From Saccharospirillum impatiens DSM 12546 (GTDB lineage: Bacteria; Pseudomonadota; Gammaproteobacteria; Pseudomonadales; Natronospirillaceae), in NCBI RefSeq assembly GCF_000423605.1, contig NZ_AUIH01000004.1, positions 155,497 to 219,496 on the forward strand: a DNA stretch of 64,000 nucleotides, in the 5' to 3' direction. A model generated the notes under the pieces. It did not search any database. It was not told where the DNA came from and saw nothing but the letters and a program-made list of their open reading frames with translations. A program made the position numbers and the translations under genes. Position 1 is the stretch's first letter. Each line of letters opens with the position of its first letter. Below are positions 1 through 10,748 of the stretch, in pieces.

Positions 1-62
1 GGAATCAGGGCTTTTCGACCCTCGTTTTTCAGGCGCTCAAAAGTAGCAGCAATACGACTCAT
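1..62 (-). CDS. trpA: Tryptophan synthase alpha chain, N-terminal fragment
   Basis: Only the first about 20 codons lie in the window; the gene runs off the left edge on the minus strand. The visible N-terminus reads MSRIAATFERLKNEGRKALI, typical of TrpA. TrpA cleaves indole-3-glycerol phosphate and channels indole to TrpB. It starts 59 bp after the trpB stop on the same strand, so it is the distal gene of a trpF-trpB-trpA run. The identification rests on a short stretch plus its position. Confidence 0.85.
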   Translation of the reverse strand, partial: MSRIAATFERLKNEGRKALI

Positions 63-121
63 AACAATTCCTTGATGGGATAACGGAACCGGGCTCTGGT
101 GACAGAGCCCAAATCCGATCC

Positions 122-1336
122 TTAAATTGACAAACCATCCAGTGCCGCCACGGTGTGAACGTCTTTATCACCCCGTCCGGACAGATTCACAATGATGCGC
201 TTGCCTTTACCCAGCTGTTTCGCGAGTTTCTTGGCATAAGCGACCGCGTGGGCGCTTTCCAGTGCTGGCATAATGCCCTCGGTACGGGTCAGTTCGCGAA
301 ACGCGTCCAGTGCCTCATCATCAGTGATGGCCACATAGTGGGCACGATTCGAGTCTTTCAACCAGGCATGCTCGGGCCCAACACCCGGGTAATCGAGACC
401 GGCAGAAACCGAGTGCGTAGCGCTGATCTGGCCATCTTCATTGGCCATGATATAGGTACGGTTACCGTGCAGCACACCCGGGCGCCCCTTGCTTAGCGGC
501 GCGGCGTGATCATCCCCGTCGAGGCCGTGGCCACCAGCTTCGACGCCGTATATTTCAACGCTTTTGTCGTTCAGAAATTCCCAGAACAGACCAATGGCGT
601 TGGATCCGCCACCCACGCAGGCGACCAGCGCATCCGGCAATTCACCGGTTTGATCCAATATCTGACGACGGGCCTCACGGCCGATAATGGCGTTAAAGTC
701 TCGCACCAGCGTCGGGTAAGGGTGTGGCCCGGCTACCGTACCAATGATGTAGTAGGTATCGTCGACATTGGTGACCCAGTCGCGCATGGCTTCGTTCATC
801 GCGTCTTTGAGTGTGCGTGAGCCGGACGTTACCGACACCACCTCAGCACCGAGCAGACGCATGCGGTAAACGTTCAGTTTCTGGCGCTCAACGTCTTCTG
901 CACCCATGTAAACAACGCACTTCAGACCCAGGCGCGCCGCCACAGTAGCCGTCGCCACCCCATGCTGGCCGGCACCGGTTTCTGCAATCACCCGCGGCTT
1001 GCCGCTGTATTTGGCCAGCAACGCCTGGCCAACGGTGTTGTTTATTTTGTGCGCGCCGGTGTGGTTCAAATCTTCCCGTTTCAGGTAGATGTCTGCCCCA
1101 CCCCAGTTCTTGGTCAGACGTTCCGCCAGGTACAACGGTGACGGACGACCCACGTACTGGGCCAGGTCTTTATCAAACTGGCGACGAAAATCGGGATCGT
1201 CTTTCAGCTTGGTGTACATGGCGGACAGTTCGTCCAGCGCATCCATCAGGGTTTCAGAGGCAAAACGCCCGCCATAGGGCCCAAAGTGACCCGTCGCGTC
1301 CGGATGGGCGTGATAATCTTCTGTGTGTGTTGTCAT
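122..1336 (-). CDS. trpB: Tryptophan synthase beta chain
   Basis: TrpB condenses indole with L-serine to give L-tryptophan, using pyridoxal phosphate, in the alpha2beta2 complex with TrpA. The 404 residues match the family length. The N-terminus carries the FGPYGGRF motif, the PLP lysine lies in [10 protein letters not shown] (Lys97), and the phosphate-binding GGGSNAIG loop is present. The start overlaps the trpF stop by 4 bp (ATGA), implying translational coupling, and has a GGAAGAGA ribosome-binding site. The gene looks intact. Confidence 0.97.
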   Translation of the reverse strand: MTTHTEDYHAHPDATGHFGPYGGRFASETLMDALDELSAMYTKLKDDPDFRRQFDKDLAQYVGRPSPLYLAERLTKNWGGADIYLKREDLNHTGAHKINNTVGQALLAKYSGKPRVIAETGAGQHGVATATVAARLGLKCVVYMGAEDVERQKLNVYRMRLLGAEVVSVTSGSRTLKDAMNEAMRDWVTNVDDTYYIIGTVAGPHPYPTLVRDFNAIIGREARRQILDQTGELPDALVACVGGGSNAIGLFWEFLNDKSVEIYGVEAGGHGLDGDDHAAPLSKGRPGVLHGNRTYIMANEDGQISATHSVSAGLDYPGVGPEHAWLKDSNRAHYVAITDDEALDAFRELTRTEGIMPALESAHAVAYAKKLAKQLGKGKRIIVNLSGRGDKDVHTVAALDGLSI

Positions 1337-2007
1337 CGGTGATCTCTTCCTGCATCGGCCAGGGTTACCTGGCGCATAAATTCGGTCATCTTGTCCGGCG
1401 ATTTCAAGCCTTTCTCAGCCTCAATTCCGCCGCTGACGTCTACGCCCTGCGGTCTGATCGCACGAACCGCCTCATTCACATTGGCCGGCGTGAGCCCCCC
1501 GGCCAAGACTATACGGCGTCGCCATCGTTCAGGGATGAGTGTCCATTGAAAGATCTCACCGGTCCCTCCCGGCACGCCTGCTTTAAACGCGTCGAGTATC
1601 AAGCCATCGGCATTTTGGTAGCGGTCGAGTGCGCGCTCAAGTGATTGCGCATCCTGCACACGCAGCGCCTTGATCCAGGGCCGGTCAAACCCGGCGCAGA
1701 ATTCTGGAGGCTCATCACCGTGAAACTGCAGCACGTCGAGCGGCACCTGACTCAGCGTTTCCCGCACATCTGCTTCGGTAGGATTAACAAACAACCCGAC
1801 CCGACTGCAAAAAATACCGGCCGCTTTGGCCAGAGGCGCTGCCTGTGAGGGAGTAACGGCTCGCGGGCTGGGTGGATAGAAAACCAGACCAATGGCATCA
1901 ACACCCAAGTGATCAGCGTATTCCACATCACTGAGGCGCGTCATGCCGCAATATTTGATACGGGTCCGCGGGTGCGGCCCTGGGTGGGACGTATTTTCCG
2001 GGCTCAT
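1333..2007 (-). CDS. trpF: Phosphoribosylanthranilate isomerase
   Basis: TrpF catalyses the Amadori rearrangement of N-(5-phosphoribosyl)anthranilate to CdRP, the third step of tryptophan synthesis. The 224-residue TIM barrel shows the catalytic KYCGMTR motif (Cys20), the FHGDE strand motif, LDAFKAG with the acidic catalytic residue, and the phosphate-binding [10 protein letters not shown] and DVSGGIE segments. It has an extra N-terminal stretch of about 15 residues before the usual start of the barrel. An AGGAA ribosome-binding site precedes the chosen ATG. It is the first gene of trpF-trpB-trpA; the truA-trpF order is typical of Pseudomonas-like genomes. Confidence 0.96.
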   Translation of the reverse strand: MSPENTSHPGPHPRTRIKYCGMTRLSDVEYADHLGVDAIGLVFYPPSPRAVTPSQAAPLAKAAGIFCSRVGLFVNPTEADVRETLSQVPLDVLQFHGDEPPEFCAGFDRPWIKALRVQDAQSLERALDRYQNADGLILDAFKAGVPGGTGEIFQWTLIPERWRRRIVLAGGLTPANVNEAVRAIRPQGVDVSGGIEAEKGLKSPDKMTEFMRQVTLADAGRDHR

Positions 2008-2033
2008 GGTCCGTTCCTGACGTTATTAACCCC

Positions 2034-2062
2034 AGTCTACCAAAGCCGGGGGCCAGTCCCAA
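2034..2062 (-). promoter_or_regulatory. Candidate sigma-70 promoter for trpFBA
   Basis: On the minus strand a TTGGGA -35 box and a TAGACT -10 box are separated by 17 bp, about 27 bp upstream of the trpF ATG. Both hexamers match consensus at four of six positions. The spacing and position are good, but this was identified by eye only. Confidence 0.45.
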
Positions 2063-2172
2063 TGCCCTTCACCACAAAGAGTGACGGCAATCGACGCCAC
2101 ACGGTTTAAGAATAGCCGCCTGAACAGTACCAAAGCAGTGCGCCGACTGAACCCGACCTACGAAAACAACGC

Positions 2173-3018
2173 CTAGACCGCATTCAGCCCGGTAAATCCG
2201 TCCAGAATGGCCGGTCCGGCTTCGCGCTCGGGCAGATCACCCCGGTCGTAACGAGCTCGCACGAAATACAACCCGGCCGCTGGCGCGGTGATGCCGCCCC
2301 GATTCCGGTCTCTGCCCTCTAGCACTTCCAGAGCCCATTCGACCGGTCTGTCACCACGACCAATGGCCAGCAACACACCCATGATGTTTCGCACCATGTG
2401 ATAGAGGAAGCCGTTTGCACGGGCCTGGAGCACGATCAGTCGCCCCTGACGAACCAGCCTGAGTTCGCGAACGTCCTTAACCGGTGAATGGGCCTGGCAG
2501 TTGGCGGCGCGAAAGGATGAAAAATCGTGCTCACCCAACAACAGATCGGCGGCGGCCTGCATGCGCTCAAGGTCCAGAGGACGACGCTCCCAGGTCATGC
2601 CGTCTCGCAAGATGCCGCTGGGCATGGGAGCACAGTAGACAATGTAACGATACGCCCGCTCACGCGCCGAGAAACGGGCGTGAAAATCTATATCTACCGG
2701 CTGCGTCCACTGCACGCTAATGTCGTTGGGCAACAAGGTATTAGCGCCAGAGGTCCAGCCATAGTCTTTTCGGTAACTGGCGGTATCAAAGTGGAGAATC
2801 TGGTTACTGGCATGAACACCCGCATCGGTCCGACCCGCGACAATCAGGTCAACCGGTTCGTTGGCTACCTTTGAAATGGCCTTTGTCAGCTCGGCCTGAA
2901 CGGTTCTAACACCCGTCTTCTGGATCTGCCAGCCGTAATAGTCAGTGCCCCGGTACTCTACGCACATGGCAACCCGGTACCGGTGTTCGGGCCGTAAAAA
3001 AGGAAATTGGTCTGTCAT
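2173..3018 (-). CDS. truA: tRNA pseudouridine(38-40) synthase
   Basis: TruA isomerises uridines 38, 39 and 40 in the anticodon stem-loop of many tRNAs. The 281-residue protein has the conserved AGRTDAGVHA motif with catalytic Asp65, and the YHMVRNIMG segment of the C-terminal half. It lies between fimV and trpF on the same strand, as in Pseudomonas. A strong terminator separates it from fimV, so it is probably transcribed separately or by readthrough. It has a slightly extended C-terminus ending LDGFTGLNAV. Confidence 0.96.
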   Translation of the reverse strand: MTDQFPFLRPEHRYRVAMCVEYRGTDYYGWQIQKTGVRTVQAELTKAISKVANEPVDLIVAGRTDAGVHASNQILHFDTASYRKDYGWTSGANTLLPNDISVQWTQPVDIDFHARFSARERAYRYIVYCAPMPSGILRDGMTWERRPLDLERMQAAADLLLGEHDFSSFRAANCQAHSPVKDVRELRLVRQGRLIVLQARANGFLYHMVRNIMGVLLAIGRGDRPVEWALEVLEGRDRNRGGITAPAAGLYFVRARYDRGDLPEREAGPAILDGFTGLNAV

Positions 3019-3024
3019 GAGTCC

Positions 3025-3051
3025 AAAAAAAACGCCGCTCAGGGAGCGGCG
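3025..3051 (-). terminator. Rho-independent terminator after fimV
   Basis: Read on the minus strand, an 8-bp perfect stem (CGCCGCTC/GAGCGGCG, loop CCT) is followed directly by eight T residues. It lies 49 bp beyond the fimV stop and only 7 bp before the truA ATG, so it ends the fimV transcript and limits readthrough into truA. Confidence 0.85.
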
Positions 3052-3099
3052 CAGTTTACAGCATTCGGGTCTGTTTGAAAGACCCGTCAGGCTCTTGAA

Positions 3100-5844
3100 T
3101 CAGAGCTGGTCCATCAACTCCTTGGCCAAACTCTTTTGCTCGTCGGTACCCTCATGAGCGACCTCTTCGAGGATGTCACGGGCGCCATCCTTGTCGTCCA
3201 TCTCGATGTAGGCGCGTGCCAGATCAAGCTTGGTGCTCGCTTCGTCGTTGCCCGACAGAAAATCAAACTCGTCATCGTCAAGTTCTGCTTCGCCTGGCAA
3301 GGCATCCGCAAGATCCTGCAAAGCGTCCGAGCTCTCCGGAACATCAACAGCGCGCTCTTCGGTAGTACTGCTGTCCAGGCTCAGACTGTCATCTGTCGGT
3401 AACTCATCGGGCAGTGCGGACTCAAGCGTGCTGTCATCATCCAATGCGGCAATCTCCGCATCAAAATCGATGTCGTCATCATCCTCCAGCTTCGGCAGTT
3501 CCGGCTCGGGTTCAACGGAGGTTTCATCCAGACTGAAATCAAGATCAGAAGAAAGCTCACCTTCGTCGGTATCGTCAAAGTCGAAATCAAGCTCGGATGA
3601 AGCCGGTTTCGGTTTCTCAGCGGCAGGCTCTTCGTCGTCCAAACCCAATTCTTGCAAATCGAAATCAAGACCGTCGTCGTCACCTTCGCTTTCTGGCAAT
3701 TCCAGGTCATCAAGGTCCAGGCTGAAATCCAAATCGCTGCTGGCTTCACTACCCGGCGAGTCAAGCGTCAGACCAGAACCTTTGGAGTCGCCGGATAACG
3801 AACGCTCTTCAGACTCCGCTGTGTATTCAATATCGTCCGATTCAGACTCGTCTTCCAGCGACGACAAGTCATCACTGTCGGCACTGAAATTACCAAAATC
3901 CAGATCGTCATCGTCGAGTTCAGAACTCATCGACTCATTCGAACCCAACAATGGCATCCGGTTGCGGTACTCATCGACCTGTGACTTTTGCTCGGCTGAT
4001 AAGCTCAACTTCTTCTCAAGTTCGCCAAAGGCAGCGCTGTTTCCGGTTTCGGCGTAAACCTCAAGTAACTTCAAGCCAATATCAGACCGATTTGGCTGCT
4101 CGGCAAACGCAGACTTGAGCTTTTCTTCGGCCTGATCGTACTTCTGATAGGCCATGTACATCTCTGCTTCCATGACAGCATCGCTGGTCGCGTCACTCTC
4201 TTCGGCGGCAAGGTCGTCAAAATCATCTTCGCCATCAAACCCGTCGATCATGTCTTCTTCGAAATGCTCGTCGAAACCAGGATCGATATCAGCCGTATCG
4301 GTGTCATCCAGATCGACCAGGCTTTCTTCCTCTTTATTGTTCCGGCGACTGCGCAGGTAGAATGGCAATAACAGGACGACCAACAAGGCTGCCGCTGCCG
4401 CAACCATATTGGTTACGCTGGCCATAACCCAGTTGATCGCAGGCTGGGTGTATTGCTGGACAAACCCCATAACACCCGGCTCTGGCGCTGGCGGAACAAC
4501 CGGCTGGGGTTGCGGCGCTGGCTGAGGTTCGGGCTCGGCTGCGACCTCGGGTTCGGGCTGTGCAGGTTCACTGGCCGCTGCCTGGTCGGCTGGCGCTGCA
4601 GTCGAGCTGTCAGAGCCGTCGATTGGTGCATCAGCGCTTTCGGTCACATCGGCTTGCGCAGCCTGTTCTTCGGCTTGCCCGGCAAGTTCAGCCTGGAATG
4701 CAGCCGCATCACCACTTTGCAGATTGATCATCCGCTCCATGATGGCGAGTTGCTCCTCAAGTTCGGATACCCGACCTTGAAGCTGATCCCGCTCACGTTC
4801 GAACTGGTCGTTTAATTCACCGGCTATCGCCAGTTCATTCTCAAGACGCTCCAGTTCATTCTGATCAACCGATTCGCCACCGGCACTGGTCCCTTCGGCA
4901 CCATCGGCCGACACTTCCAAATACCCGTCCGGGTCACGTTCACCGTCTTGCTCCGGCAATGCCGAGCTGGTCGATTCGGTTGCCGATAGCTGGACTTCGG
5001 CGGCTTCGGAAGAAGCGGTTGTCGGCCTTGCTGAGGCAGCCCGGCCCTGGTTCTGATTCTCAACTTCCCGAATAGCTTCCTGAACGCTGCGGCGACCCAT
5101 TTGCTCAGCCGTCGGGAACGTCAGGACGCTGCCGGCTTTGAGTCGGTTGATGTTGTCGTTCAGGAAGGCTTCCGGGTTTACATCCTGCAATGCCAGCATA
5201 ACCTGCTGCATATTGTAGCCATCACGACCTGGCACCTGCATGGCGATTTCCCACAGGGTGTCGTTGCGCTGCACCCGGTACTCATCGCCGGCCAGGTTGT
5301 CCTGACGAGGTTCAGTGGCAGCTGGCACCGGAGTTGTCTCTTCACTGCTCTGCGCGACCGTCGTGGTGGTGCTGATCTCACGGCTGGGCGCTGGCGCCTG
5401 CTGGGCAGCAGGGTCAATCACCAGAGACTCACCGACTACGCCCGTATCGAACACGGGCGGGTCGAGAAGCAGAGTGTACTCTTTCAACAACCGGCCACCC
5501 GGCCAGTTCACTTCGACCAGAAAGTTAAGAAAGGGCTCTCGAACTGGCTGTCGTGTCTCCAGTACGATAATCAGGTCACCCGCTTCGTTTTCCTCGAGAG
5601 AAAACTGGATATTGGACAGGAAGAAACTGCGCTCGATACCAGCACGCACGAAAGCATCATTGCTGGCCAGGGTGGGGATGATTTCACCCGCTGTCAGGCC
5701 GCGCAATTGCGTCAATTCTATGTCCGCGTCAAGCGGTTCATTCAAGTTCGAATTGAGTTCTATATCACCCAATCCAAGCGCCTGCGCTACATTTGTAAAC
5801 GCCAGCGCAGAAATAGCAAATACAAGCGCTTGTTTTTTGAACAT
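3100..5844 (-). CDS. fimV: FimV-type polar hub / peptidoglycan-binding protein
   Basis: FimV proteins (HubP in Vibrio) organise the cell pole and are needed for type IV pilus assembly and twitching in Pseudomonas. The 914-residue protein begins with a signal peptide (MFKKQALVFAISALAFTNVA) and then the conserved ALGLGDIELNSNLNEPLDADI region. A LysM-type domain follows near residues 185-250, then a coiled coil, a Pro/Glu/Ala-rich stretch and one membrane helix near 475-500. The cytoplasmic part is extremely acidic (many runs of Asp and Glu) and ends in the FimV C-terminal TPR-like motif near 868-914. The start was placed at 5844 because it gives a clean signal peptide and has an AAAAGGA site; an upstream in-frame codon exists. 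Confidence 0.93.
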   Translation of the reverse strand: MFKKQALVFAISALAFTNVAQALGLGDIELNSNLNEPLDADIELTQLRGLTAGEIIPTLASNDAFVRAGIERSFFLSNIQFSLEENEAGDLIIVLETRQPVREPFLNFLVEVNWPGGRLLKEYTLLLDPPVFDTGVVGESLVIDPAAQQAPAPSREISTTTTVAQSSEETTPVPAATEPRQDNLAGDEYRVQRNDTLWEIAMQVPGRDGYNMQQVMLALQDVNPEAFLNDNINRLKAGSVLTFPTAEQMGRRSVQEAIREVENQNQGRAASARPTTASSEAAEVQLSATESTSSALPEQDGERDPDGYLEVSADGAEGTSAGGESVDQNELERLENELAIAGELNDQFERERDQLQGRVSELEEQLAIMERMINLQSGDAAAFQAELAGQAEEQAAQADVTESADAPIDGSDSSTAAPADQAAASEPAQPEPEVAAEPEPQPAPQPQPVVPPAPEPGVMGFVQQYTQPAINWVMASVTNMVAAAAALLVVLLLPFYLRSRRNNKEEESLVDLDDTDTADIDPGFDEHFEEDMIDGFDGEDDFDDLAAEESDATSDAVMEAEMYMAYQKYDQAEEKLKSAFAEQPNRSDIGLKLLEVYAETGNSAAFGELEKKLSLSAEQKSQVDEYRNRMPLLGSNESMSSELDDDDLDFGNFSADSDDLSSLEDESESDDIEYTAESEERSLSGDSKGSGLTLDSPGSEASSDLDFSLDLDDLELPESEGDDDGLDFDLQELGLDDEEPAAEKPKPASSELDFDFDDTDEGELSSDLDFSLDETSVEPEPELPKLEDDDDIDFDAEIAALDDDSTLESALPDELPTDDSLSLDSSTTEERAVDVPESSDALQDLADALPGEAELDDDEFDFLSGNDEASTKLDLARAYIEMDDKDGARDILEEVAHEGTDEQKSLAKELMDQL

Positions 5845-6215
5845 CGTCCTTTTCCCTTCCCTCAACCCTGATATCAATACCACAACTGGCACCAATATAT
5901 TGAAAAGGAGTTCGCTATTGTATGGTCAGGGCGCATTAATTCGAGAACTGGTTCTCAATTTTTATTGCAGACCCAAATTTACGGCTTTGAAAACTAGAAA
6001 GGACTTTCAAAACTTACGCTAAGTATTATTGATAAAAGGATTTTTCGCAACACAAGGGGTTTTTTGTTATCGCCCCGGTCACACTTTTTTTACCGGTCAA
6101 ACGCAAAAGAGCGATGTGTCACCATCGCTTTGTCATAAATAAGCACTTGAAATTAAACGAAAAACACGGCTTAAGCGTCTCTATGCCCACTTTACCGTGC
6201 TCTCCATTTTTGCCA
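5845..6215. other. AT-rich intergenic region upstream of fimV
   Basis: This 371-bp region lies between the asd stop and the fimV start, both on the minus strand, and holds no convincing gene. Two small structures are visible. A dyad GAGAAC-TG-GTTCTC at 5943-5956, about 100 bp upstream of fimV, could be an operator. A 7-bp stem (AGCGATG/CATCGCT) at 6110-6129 is followed on the minus strand by CTTTTG and could be a weak terminator for asd. I found no confident promoter by eye, although the region must contain one for fimV. Confidence 0.5.
6110..6129 (-). terminator. Possible weak terminator downstream of asd
   Basis: The stem AGCGATG, a 6-nt loop and CATCGCT are followed on the minus strand by a short T-rich stretch. 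It lies 87 bp beyond the asd stop. The T tract is short, so termination efficiency is doubtful. Confidence 0.35.
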
Positions 6216-7328
6216 CTAGATTTTGTGGTTCAAAATGGCCAGCATTCGCCGAATCGGCTCTGCAGCCCCCCACAGTAGCTGGTCACCCACGGTAAAGGCG
6301 CCTAAATAATCGTCACCCATGGCCAATTTGCGCAGGCGGCCAACGGGTACGGACATTGTGCCGGTCACTTTAGCCGGTGTCAGACCTTGCATGGTCGCCT
6401 CACGCTCGTTGGGAACCACGCTAACCCAATCGTTAGCGCTGGCCAGAATCGACTCCACGTCGCTCAGGGGGACATCGTTGCGCAATTTGATCGTCATCGC
6501 CTGGCTGTGTGAGCGCATCGCACCGACTCGCACACACAAACCGTCGATAGGAATCGGGGAGTCGCTGCGACCGAGAATCTTATTGGCCTCAACCTGAGCC
6601 TTCCACTCTTCCTTGCTCTGCCCGGAAGGCAACGCCGAGTCGATCCAGGGAATCAGGCTGCCAGCTAACGGCACACCGAATTGATCACAGGGGTACTGGT
6701 CACTGCGGATGAATTCCGAGACGGTTTTATCCAACTCCAGAATGGCAGAAGCCGGGTCAGCCAGGTAAGACTCGGATACTTTATGCACCGCACCCATCTG
6801 TTGCAGCAACTCGCGCATGTGTTTTGCACCGGAGCCGGATGCGGCCTGATAGGTCATCGGCGAGACCCATTCAATCAGGTTTTCACGGAACAGTCCGCCC
6901 AACCCCATCAACATCAGGCTAACGGTGCAGTTGCCACCGACGAAGGTTTTGGTGCCGGCATCAACCGCACGATCGATCACGTCACGATTGACCGGGTCGA
7001 GTACGATGACGGAGTCGTCAGCCATGCGCAGCGTTGATGCTGCGTCCAGCCAATACCCCTGCCAGCCCGTTTTGCGCAGCGGCTCATAGACTTCCGAGGT
7101 GTAATCACCGCCCTGACAGGTGATGATGACATCGCATGCTGTCAGCGCATCGATGTCGGTCGCTTTTTCCAGCACTGCCGGGCCCTGACCTACATCGGGT
7201 GCGGCCTGCCCTGCCTGGCTGGTGGTAAAGAATATTGGCTCAATGCCTGCAAAATCGTTTTCTTCGCGCATGCGTTGCATCAGGACTGAGCCCACCATGC
7301 CACGCCAACCTACAAAACCGACTTTCAT
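6216..7328 (-). CDS. asd: Aspartate-semialdehyde dehydrogenase
   Basis: Asd reduces beta-aspartyl phosphate with NADPH to aspartate semialdehyde, the branch point to lysine/diaminopimelate, threonine and methionine. The 370-residue protein starts [16 protein letters not shown], with the NADP-binding GWRGMVGS loop. It carries the catalytic cysteine in GGNCTV (Cys134) and the SGSGAKH motif, typical of the gammaproteobacterial class. The start at 7328 has a GAGAGGATT ribosome-binding site. It follows leuB, separated by 124 bp with stem-loops, as in Pseudomonas leuB-asd-fimV. Confidence 0.97.
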   Translation of the reverse strand: MKVGFVGWRGMVGSVLMQRMREENDFAGIEPIFFTTSQAGQAAPDVGQGPAVLEKATDIDALTACDVIITCQGGDYTSEVYEPLRKTGWQGYWLDAASTLRMADDSVIVLDPVNRDVIDRAVDAGTKTFVGGNCTVSLMLMGLGGLFRENLIEWVSPMTYQAASGSGAKHMRELLQQMGAVHKVSESYLADPASAILELDKTVSEFIRSDQYPCDQFGVPLAGSLIPWIDSALPSGQSKEEWKAQVEANKILGRSDSPIPIDGLCVRVGAMRSHSQAMTIKLRNDVPLSDVESILASANDWVSVVPNEREATMQGLTPAKVTGTMSVPVGRLRKLAMGDDYLGAFTVGDQLLWGAAEPIRRMLAILNHKI

Positions 7329-7383
7329 TGTAATCCTCTCAGTGTTCACGCCCCGCACAGTGTGGAGGCGTCACCTGTATTTG

Positions 7384-7430
7384 CGCTGATCGCCTGTCGG
7401 CTCATCAGCGAGGCCCGGCTCATCCGGGCC
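7384..7430 (-). other. Two adjacent stem-loops between leuB and asd
   Basis: CGCTGAT...ATCAGCG (7384-7390 with 7404-7410) lies next to GGCCCGG-ctcat-CCGGGCC (7412-7430). Neither is followed by a T run on the minus strand, so they are not standard intrinsic terminators. They could protect the leuB end of the message or reduce readthrough into asd. Confidence 0.5.
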
Positions 7431-7452
7431 ATTCATCATCCGAATCGGGCGA

Positions 7453-8547
7453 TTAGTGGTTCGCCAGTGCCGCAACAACGGCATCGCCCATGGCGTCTGT
7501 TGTCACAGCGGCTTTGCCAGCCGCCGCAATATCTGCAGTGCGCAGCCCCTGGTCGAGCACATCACTGACCGCCCGTTCAATGGCGTCAGCCGCAGCAGCC
7601 TGACCAAGCGAATAGCGCAACATCATAGCTACCGACAGTATGGTCGCCAGCGGGTTGGCAATGCCCTTTCCGGCAATGTCCGGAGCGCTGCCGTGAATCG
7701 GCTCATACATGCCCTTGCCGTTCACGTCGAGCGAAGCTGAGGGCAACATGCCAATCGAACCGGTTAACATCGCCGCGCAATCGGACAAAATATCACCAAA
7801 CATGTTGCCCGTGACCATCACATCAAATTGCTTCGGTGCCCTTACCAGTTGCATTGCGGCATTGTCGACATACATGTGCGACAACTCGACATCCGGGTAT
7901 TCGGATGACAGTTCCTTCATAATATTGCGCCACAATACCGTAACTTCAAGGACATTTGCCTTATCGACCGAGCACAGCCGCTTGCCACGCTTGCGCGCCG
8001 CCTCAAAGGCCACACGACCAATGCGGCGAATTTCAGTCTCGTTATAACGGTAGGTGTTATACCCCTCGCGCTCGCCTTTTTCGTTGAGATGTTCGCCACG
8101 CGGTTGCCCAAAATAGATACCACCAGTGAGCTCGCGAACGATCAGGATATCAAGTCCGGCTACGATCTCAGGCTTGAGCGAACTGGCACTGGCCAGTTGC
8201 GGATACAGAATCGCAGGCCGCAAATTGCCGAACAGGGCCAATTCGGAGCGCAGCCCCAGCAGTCCCTTTTCAGGGCGAATCGCCATATCGAGGGCATCCC
8301 ACTGCGGCCCTCCGACGGCCCCGAGTAAAATGGCATCGGCAGACCGGGCCTTGGCCAGGGTCTCGTCGGGCAGCGGCTTGCCCGTGGCCTCGATAGCCGC
8401 ACCACCCACCAGGGCGTGATCGAGCGTCACACTTAGCCCTTCGCGCTCGGCGACAGCGTTCAGGACACGCTCGGCCTGGCTGACAATCTCAGGGCCTATG
8501 CCATCACCGGGCAATATCAGAATGGAAGCGTTGTTGTTTGCAGTCAT
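7453..8547 (-). CDS. leuB: 3-isopropylmalate dehydrogenase
   Basis: LeuB oxidatively decarboxylates 3-isopropylmalate with NAD+ in leucine synthesis. The 364-residue protein starts with [13 protein letters not shown], contains the [10 protein letters not shown] substrate-binding loop, the SVDKANVLE region, the metal-binding DNAAMQLVR and FGDILSD segments, and the [14 protein letters not shown] signature. It is the last gene of leuC-leuD-leuB and begins 9 bp after leuD ends. Confidence 0.97.
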   Translation of the reverse strand: MTANNNASILILPGDGIGPEIVSQAERVLNAVAEREGLSVTLDHALVGGAAIEATGKPLPDETLAKARSADAILLGAVGGPQWDALDMAIRPEKGLLGLRSELALFGNLRPAILYPQLASASSLKPEIVAGLDILIVRELTGGIYFGQPRGEHLNEKGEREGYNTYRYNETEIRRIGRVAFEAARKRGKRLCSVDKANVLEVTVLWRNIMKELSSEYPDVELSHMYVDNAAMQLVRAPKQFDVMVTGNMFGDILSDCAAMLTGSIGMLPSASLDVNGKGMYEPIHGSAPDIAGKGIANPLATILSVAMMLRYSLGQAAAADAIERAVSDVLDQGLRTADIAAAGKAAVTTDAMGDAVVAALANH

Positions 8548-8556
8548 GTCGTTTCC

Positions 8557-9204
8557 TTAACGAATGTGTCCAAATACCCAGGGCGTTTCCTGTTCACGGC
8601 GTGTTTCATAGGCGCGAATGGCGTCTGCGTCCTGCAGGGTCAGGCCTATGTCATCCAGACCATTGATCAGGCAATGCTTGCGAAAGGCGTTCACTTCAAA
8701 TTCAAAGACCTCTCCCCCGGGCGTGATGACCTGCTGGTTCTCAAGGTCAACGGTCAGTGTATAGCCTTCAGTGTTGGCGACCGCCTGGAACAGACGATCG
8801 ACAATATCTTCCGCCAGTACGATGGGCAGCAGGCCGTTCTTGAAGCAGTTGTTGTAGAAAATATCAGCAAAACTGGGCGCGATAATGGCCCGGAACCCAT
8901 AGTCCTCAAGCGCCCAGGGGGCATGCTCGCGACTGGAGCCACAACCAAAATTCTTGCGTGCCAGTAACACCTGAGCACCCGCATAGCGCGGCTTGTTCAG
9001 CTCAAAATCCGGATTCAGCGGACGCTGGCTGTTGTCCATTCCCGGCTGCCCTTCATCCAGATAGCGAACCTCATCAAACAGATTCGGACCAAAACCACTG
9101 CGCTTGATCGATTTCAGGAACTGCTTGGGAATGATCATGTCGGTATCCACATTGCTGCGATCCATGGGGGCAGCCAGGCCGGTTACGGTGGTAAATGGTT
9201 TCAT
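8557..9204 (-). CDS. leuD: 3-isopropylmalate dehydratase small subunit
   Basis: LeuD is the swivelling-domain subunit that pairs with LeuC to isomerise 2- to 3-isopropylmalate. At 215 residues it has the expected length. The diagnostic [27 protein letters not shown] and [16 protein letters not shown] motifs are all present. Its start overlaps the leuC stop by 4 bp, implying coupled translation of the two subunits. Confidence 0.97.
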   Translation of the reverse strand: MKPFTTVTGLAAPMDRSNVDTDMIIPKQFLKSIKRSGFGPNLFDEVRYLDEGQPGMDNSQRPLNPDFELNKPRYAGAQVLLARKNFGCGSSREHAPWALEDYGFRAIIAPSFADIFYNNCFKNGLLPIVLAEDIVDRLFQAVANTEGYTLTVDLENQQVITPGGEVFEFEVNAFRKHCLINGLDDIGLTLQDADAIRAYETRREQETPWVFGHIR

Positions 9205-10634
9205 GCGGCACCCTCCTGCCAGGTCCGGATATCGACGAAATGCCCTTTAATAGCCGCAGCGGCGGCCATGGCCGGGCTAACCAGATGCGTTCGACCACCA
9301 AAACCCTGGCGGCCTTCAAAGTTACGGTTCGAAGTCGAGGCACAATGCTCGCCCTGGCCGAGTTTATCGGCGTTCATAGCCAGACACATGGAGCAACCGG
9401 GCTCGCGCCACTGAAAACCGGCGGCCCGGAAAATAACATCCAGACCTTCCGCTTCAGCCTGCTGCTTCACCAGCCCGGAACCCGGCACGACCATCGCCTG
9501 TTTGACACTGCTGGCAACGCTGTAACCTTTAACCACAGCGGCAGCCGCGCGCAAATCTTCGATGCGCGAATTGGTGCAGGAACCGATGAAGATACGATCA
9601 AGGCGGATCGACTCAATCGGCTGATCAGCCTGCAGGCCCATGTATTCCAGTGCCCTGACCACACCTTTGCGGCTGTCTTCATCAGCCACGCTTTGCGGGT
9701 TGGGCACGTTGGCGGTAACGCCGACCACCATTTCCGGCGACGTTCCCCACGATACCTGAGGTTCGATATCGGCCGCCTGCAAGACAATTTCTTTGTCGAA
9801 CACCGCGTCGTCATCACTGACCAGGGTACGCCAGTAGTCGGCCGCGCGATCCCACATGTCGCCTTTGGGCGCGAATGGGCGACCCTTGAAGTACTCAATG
9901 GTGGTTTCATCTACGGCGACCATGCCAGCGCGAGCGCCGGCTTCAATTGCCATATTGCAGACCGTCATCCGACCCTCCATCGACAAGGAGCGCAAGGCCG
10001 ACCCGGCAAACTCGATGGCATAACCGGTACCACCGGCCGTACCGATCTGGCCAATGATGTAAAGCACCACGTCTTTGGCAGTAATGCCAGCGGGCAAGTC
10101 ACCCTCGACCCGAATGCGCAGATTCTTCATCTTGCGCTGAATCAGGCACTGAGTGGCCAGCACATGCTCGACTTCCGAGGTTCCAATACCAAAAGCCAGT
10201 GAGCCCATGGCACCGTGAGTGGAGGTGTGGGAATCACCACAGACGATGGTCATACCCGGCAGGGTCGCGCCCTGTTCCGGCCCGACCACGTGGACGATGC
10301 CCTGATTAATGTCGTTCATGCTGAATTCACGCACACCAAAGGCGGTGCAGTTATCGTCGAGCGTTGTCACCTGAATACGCGATATCTCGTCGCGAATACC
10401 GGACACACCCGCCTGACGCTCGGCTAAATCGGTAGAGACGTTGTGATCGGGCGTCGCCAGGTTGGTATCGAGCCGCCACGGCTTGCGACCCGCCAGTCGC
10501 AAACCTTCAAAGGCCTGCGGTGACGTCACTTCGTGCAGTAATTGCCGGTCGATGTAAATCAAAGCGGTGCCATCTTCACGCTCGGATATCTTATGGGCAT
10601 CCCATAACTTGTCGTACAAGGTCTTACCGGCCAT
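9201..10634 (-). CDS. leuC: 3-isopropylmalate dehydratase large subunit
   Basis: LeuC carries the [4Fe-4S] cluster of isopropylmalate isomerase. The 477-residue protein shows the [10 protein letters not shown] motif and the three cluster cysteines in FIGSCTNSR and EPGCSMC. It begins [14 protein letters not shown] and has a strong AGGAGG ribosome-binding site. It heads leuC-leuD-leuB and is divergent from the LysR gene at 10986. Its likely promoter is 280 bp upstream, so the message would have a long leader containing the palindromic element at 10749-10859. Confidence 0.97.
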   Translation of the reverse strand: MAGKTLYDKLWDAHKISEREDGTALIYIDRQLLHEVTSPQAFEGLRLAGRKPWRLDTNLATPDHNVSTDLAERQAGVSGIRDEISRIQVTTLDDNCTAFGVREFSMNDINQGIVHVVGPEQGATLPGMTIVCGDSHTSTHGAMGSLAFGIGTSEVEHVLATQCLIQRKMKNLRIRVEGDLPAGITAKDVVLYIIGQIGTAGGTGYAIEFAGSALRSLSMEGRMTVCNMAIEAGARAGMVAVDETTIEYFKGRPFAPKGDMWDRAADYWRTLVSDDDAVFDKEIVLQAADIEPQVSWGTSPEMVVGVTANVPNPQSVADEDSRKGVVRALEYMGLQADQPIESIRLDRIFIGSCTNSRIEDLRAAAAVVKGYSVASSVKQAMVVPGSGLVKQQAEAEGLDVIFRAAGFQWREPGCSMCLAMNADKLGQGEHCASTSNRNFEGRQGFGGRTHLVSPAMAAAAAIKGHFVDIRTWQEGAA

Positions 10635-10748
10635 GCCGTCCCCTCCTGTCCTGAAACTGCGCTCGGCGCCTGAGAATTGTCGTTAACACGCCGGTTGCAT
10701 CGAGCCACAACCTTCGGAGTTGGGTCTGGCAACATCGCCAGAAATCCG

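Noticed and set aside
3230..4057. Long plus-strand open frame rich in serine opposite fimV
   Set aside because: It is the antisense reading of GAC/GAA-rich acidic codons of fimV, giving Ser-rich nonsense; no start context, no motif.
5101..5871. 256-codon plus-strand open frame opposite fimV N-terminus
   Set aside because: Antisense to the FimV signal peptide and LysM region; no motif.
9195..10202. 335-codon plus-strand open frame opposite leuC
   Set aside because: Shadow of leuC, which has all catalytic motifs in frame.
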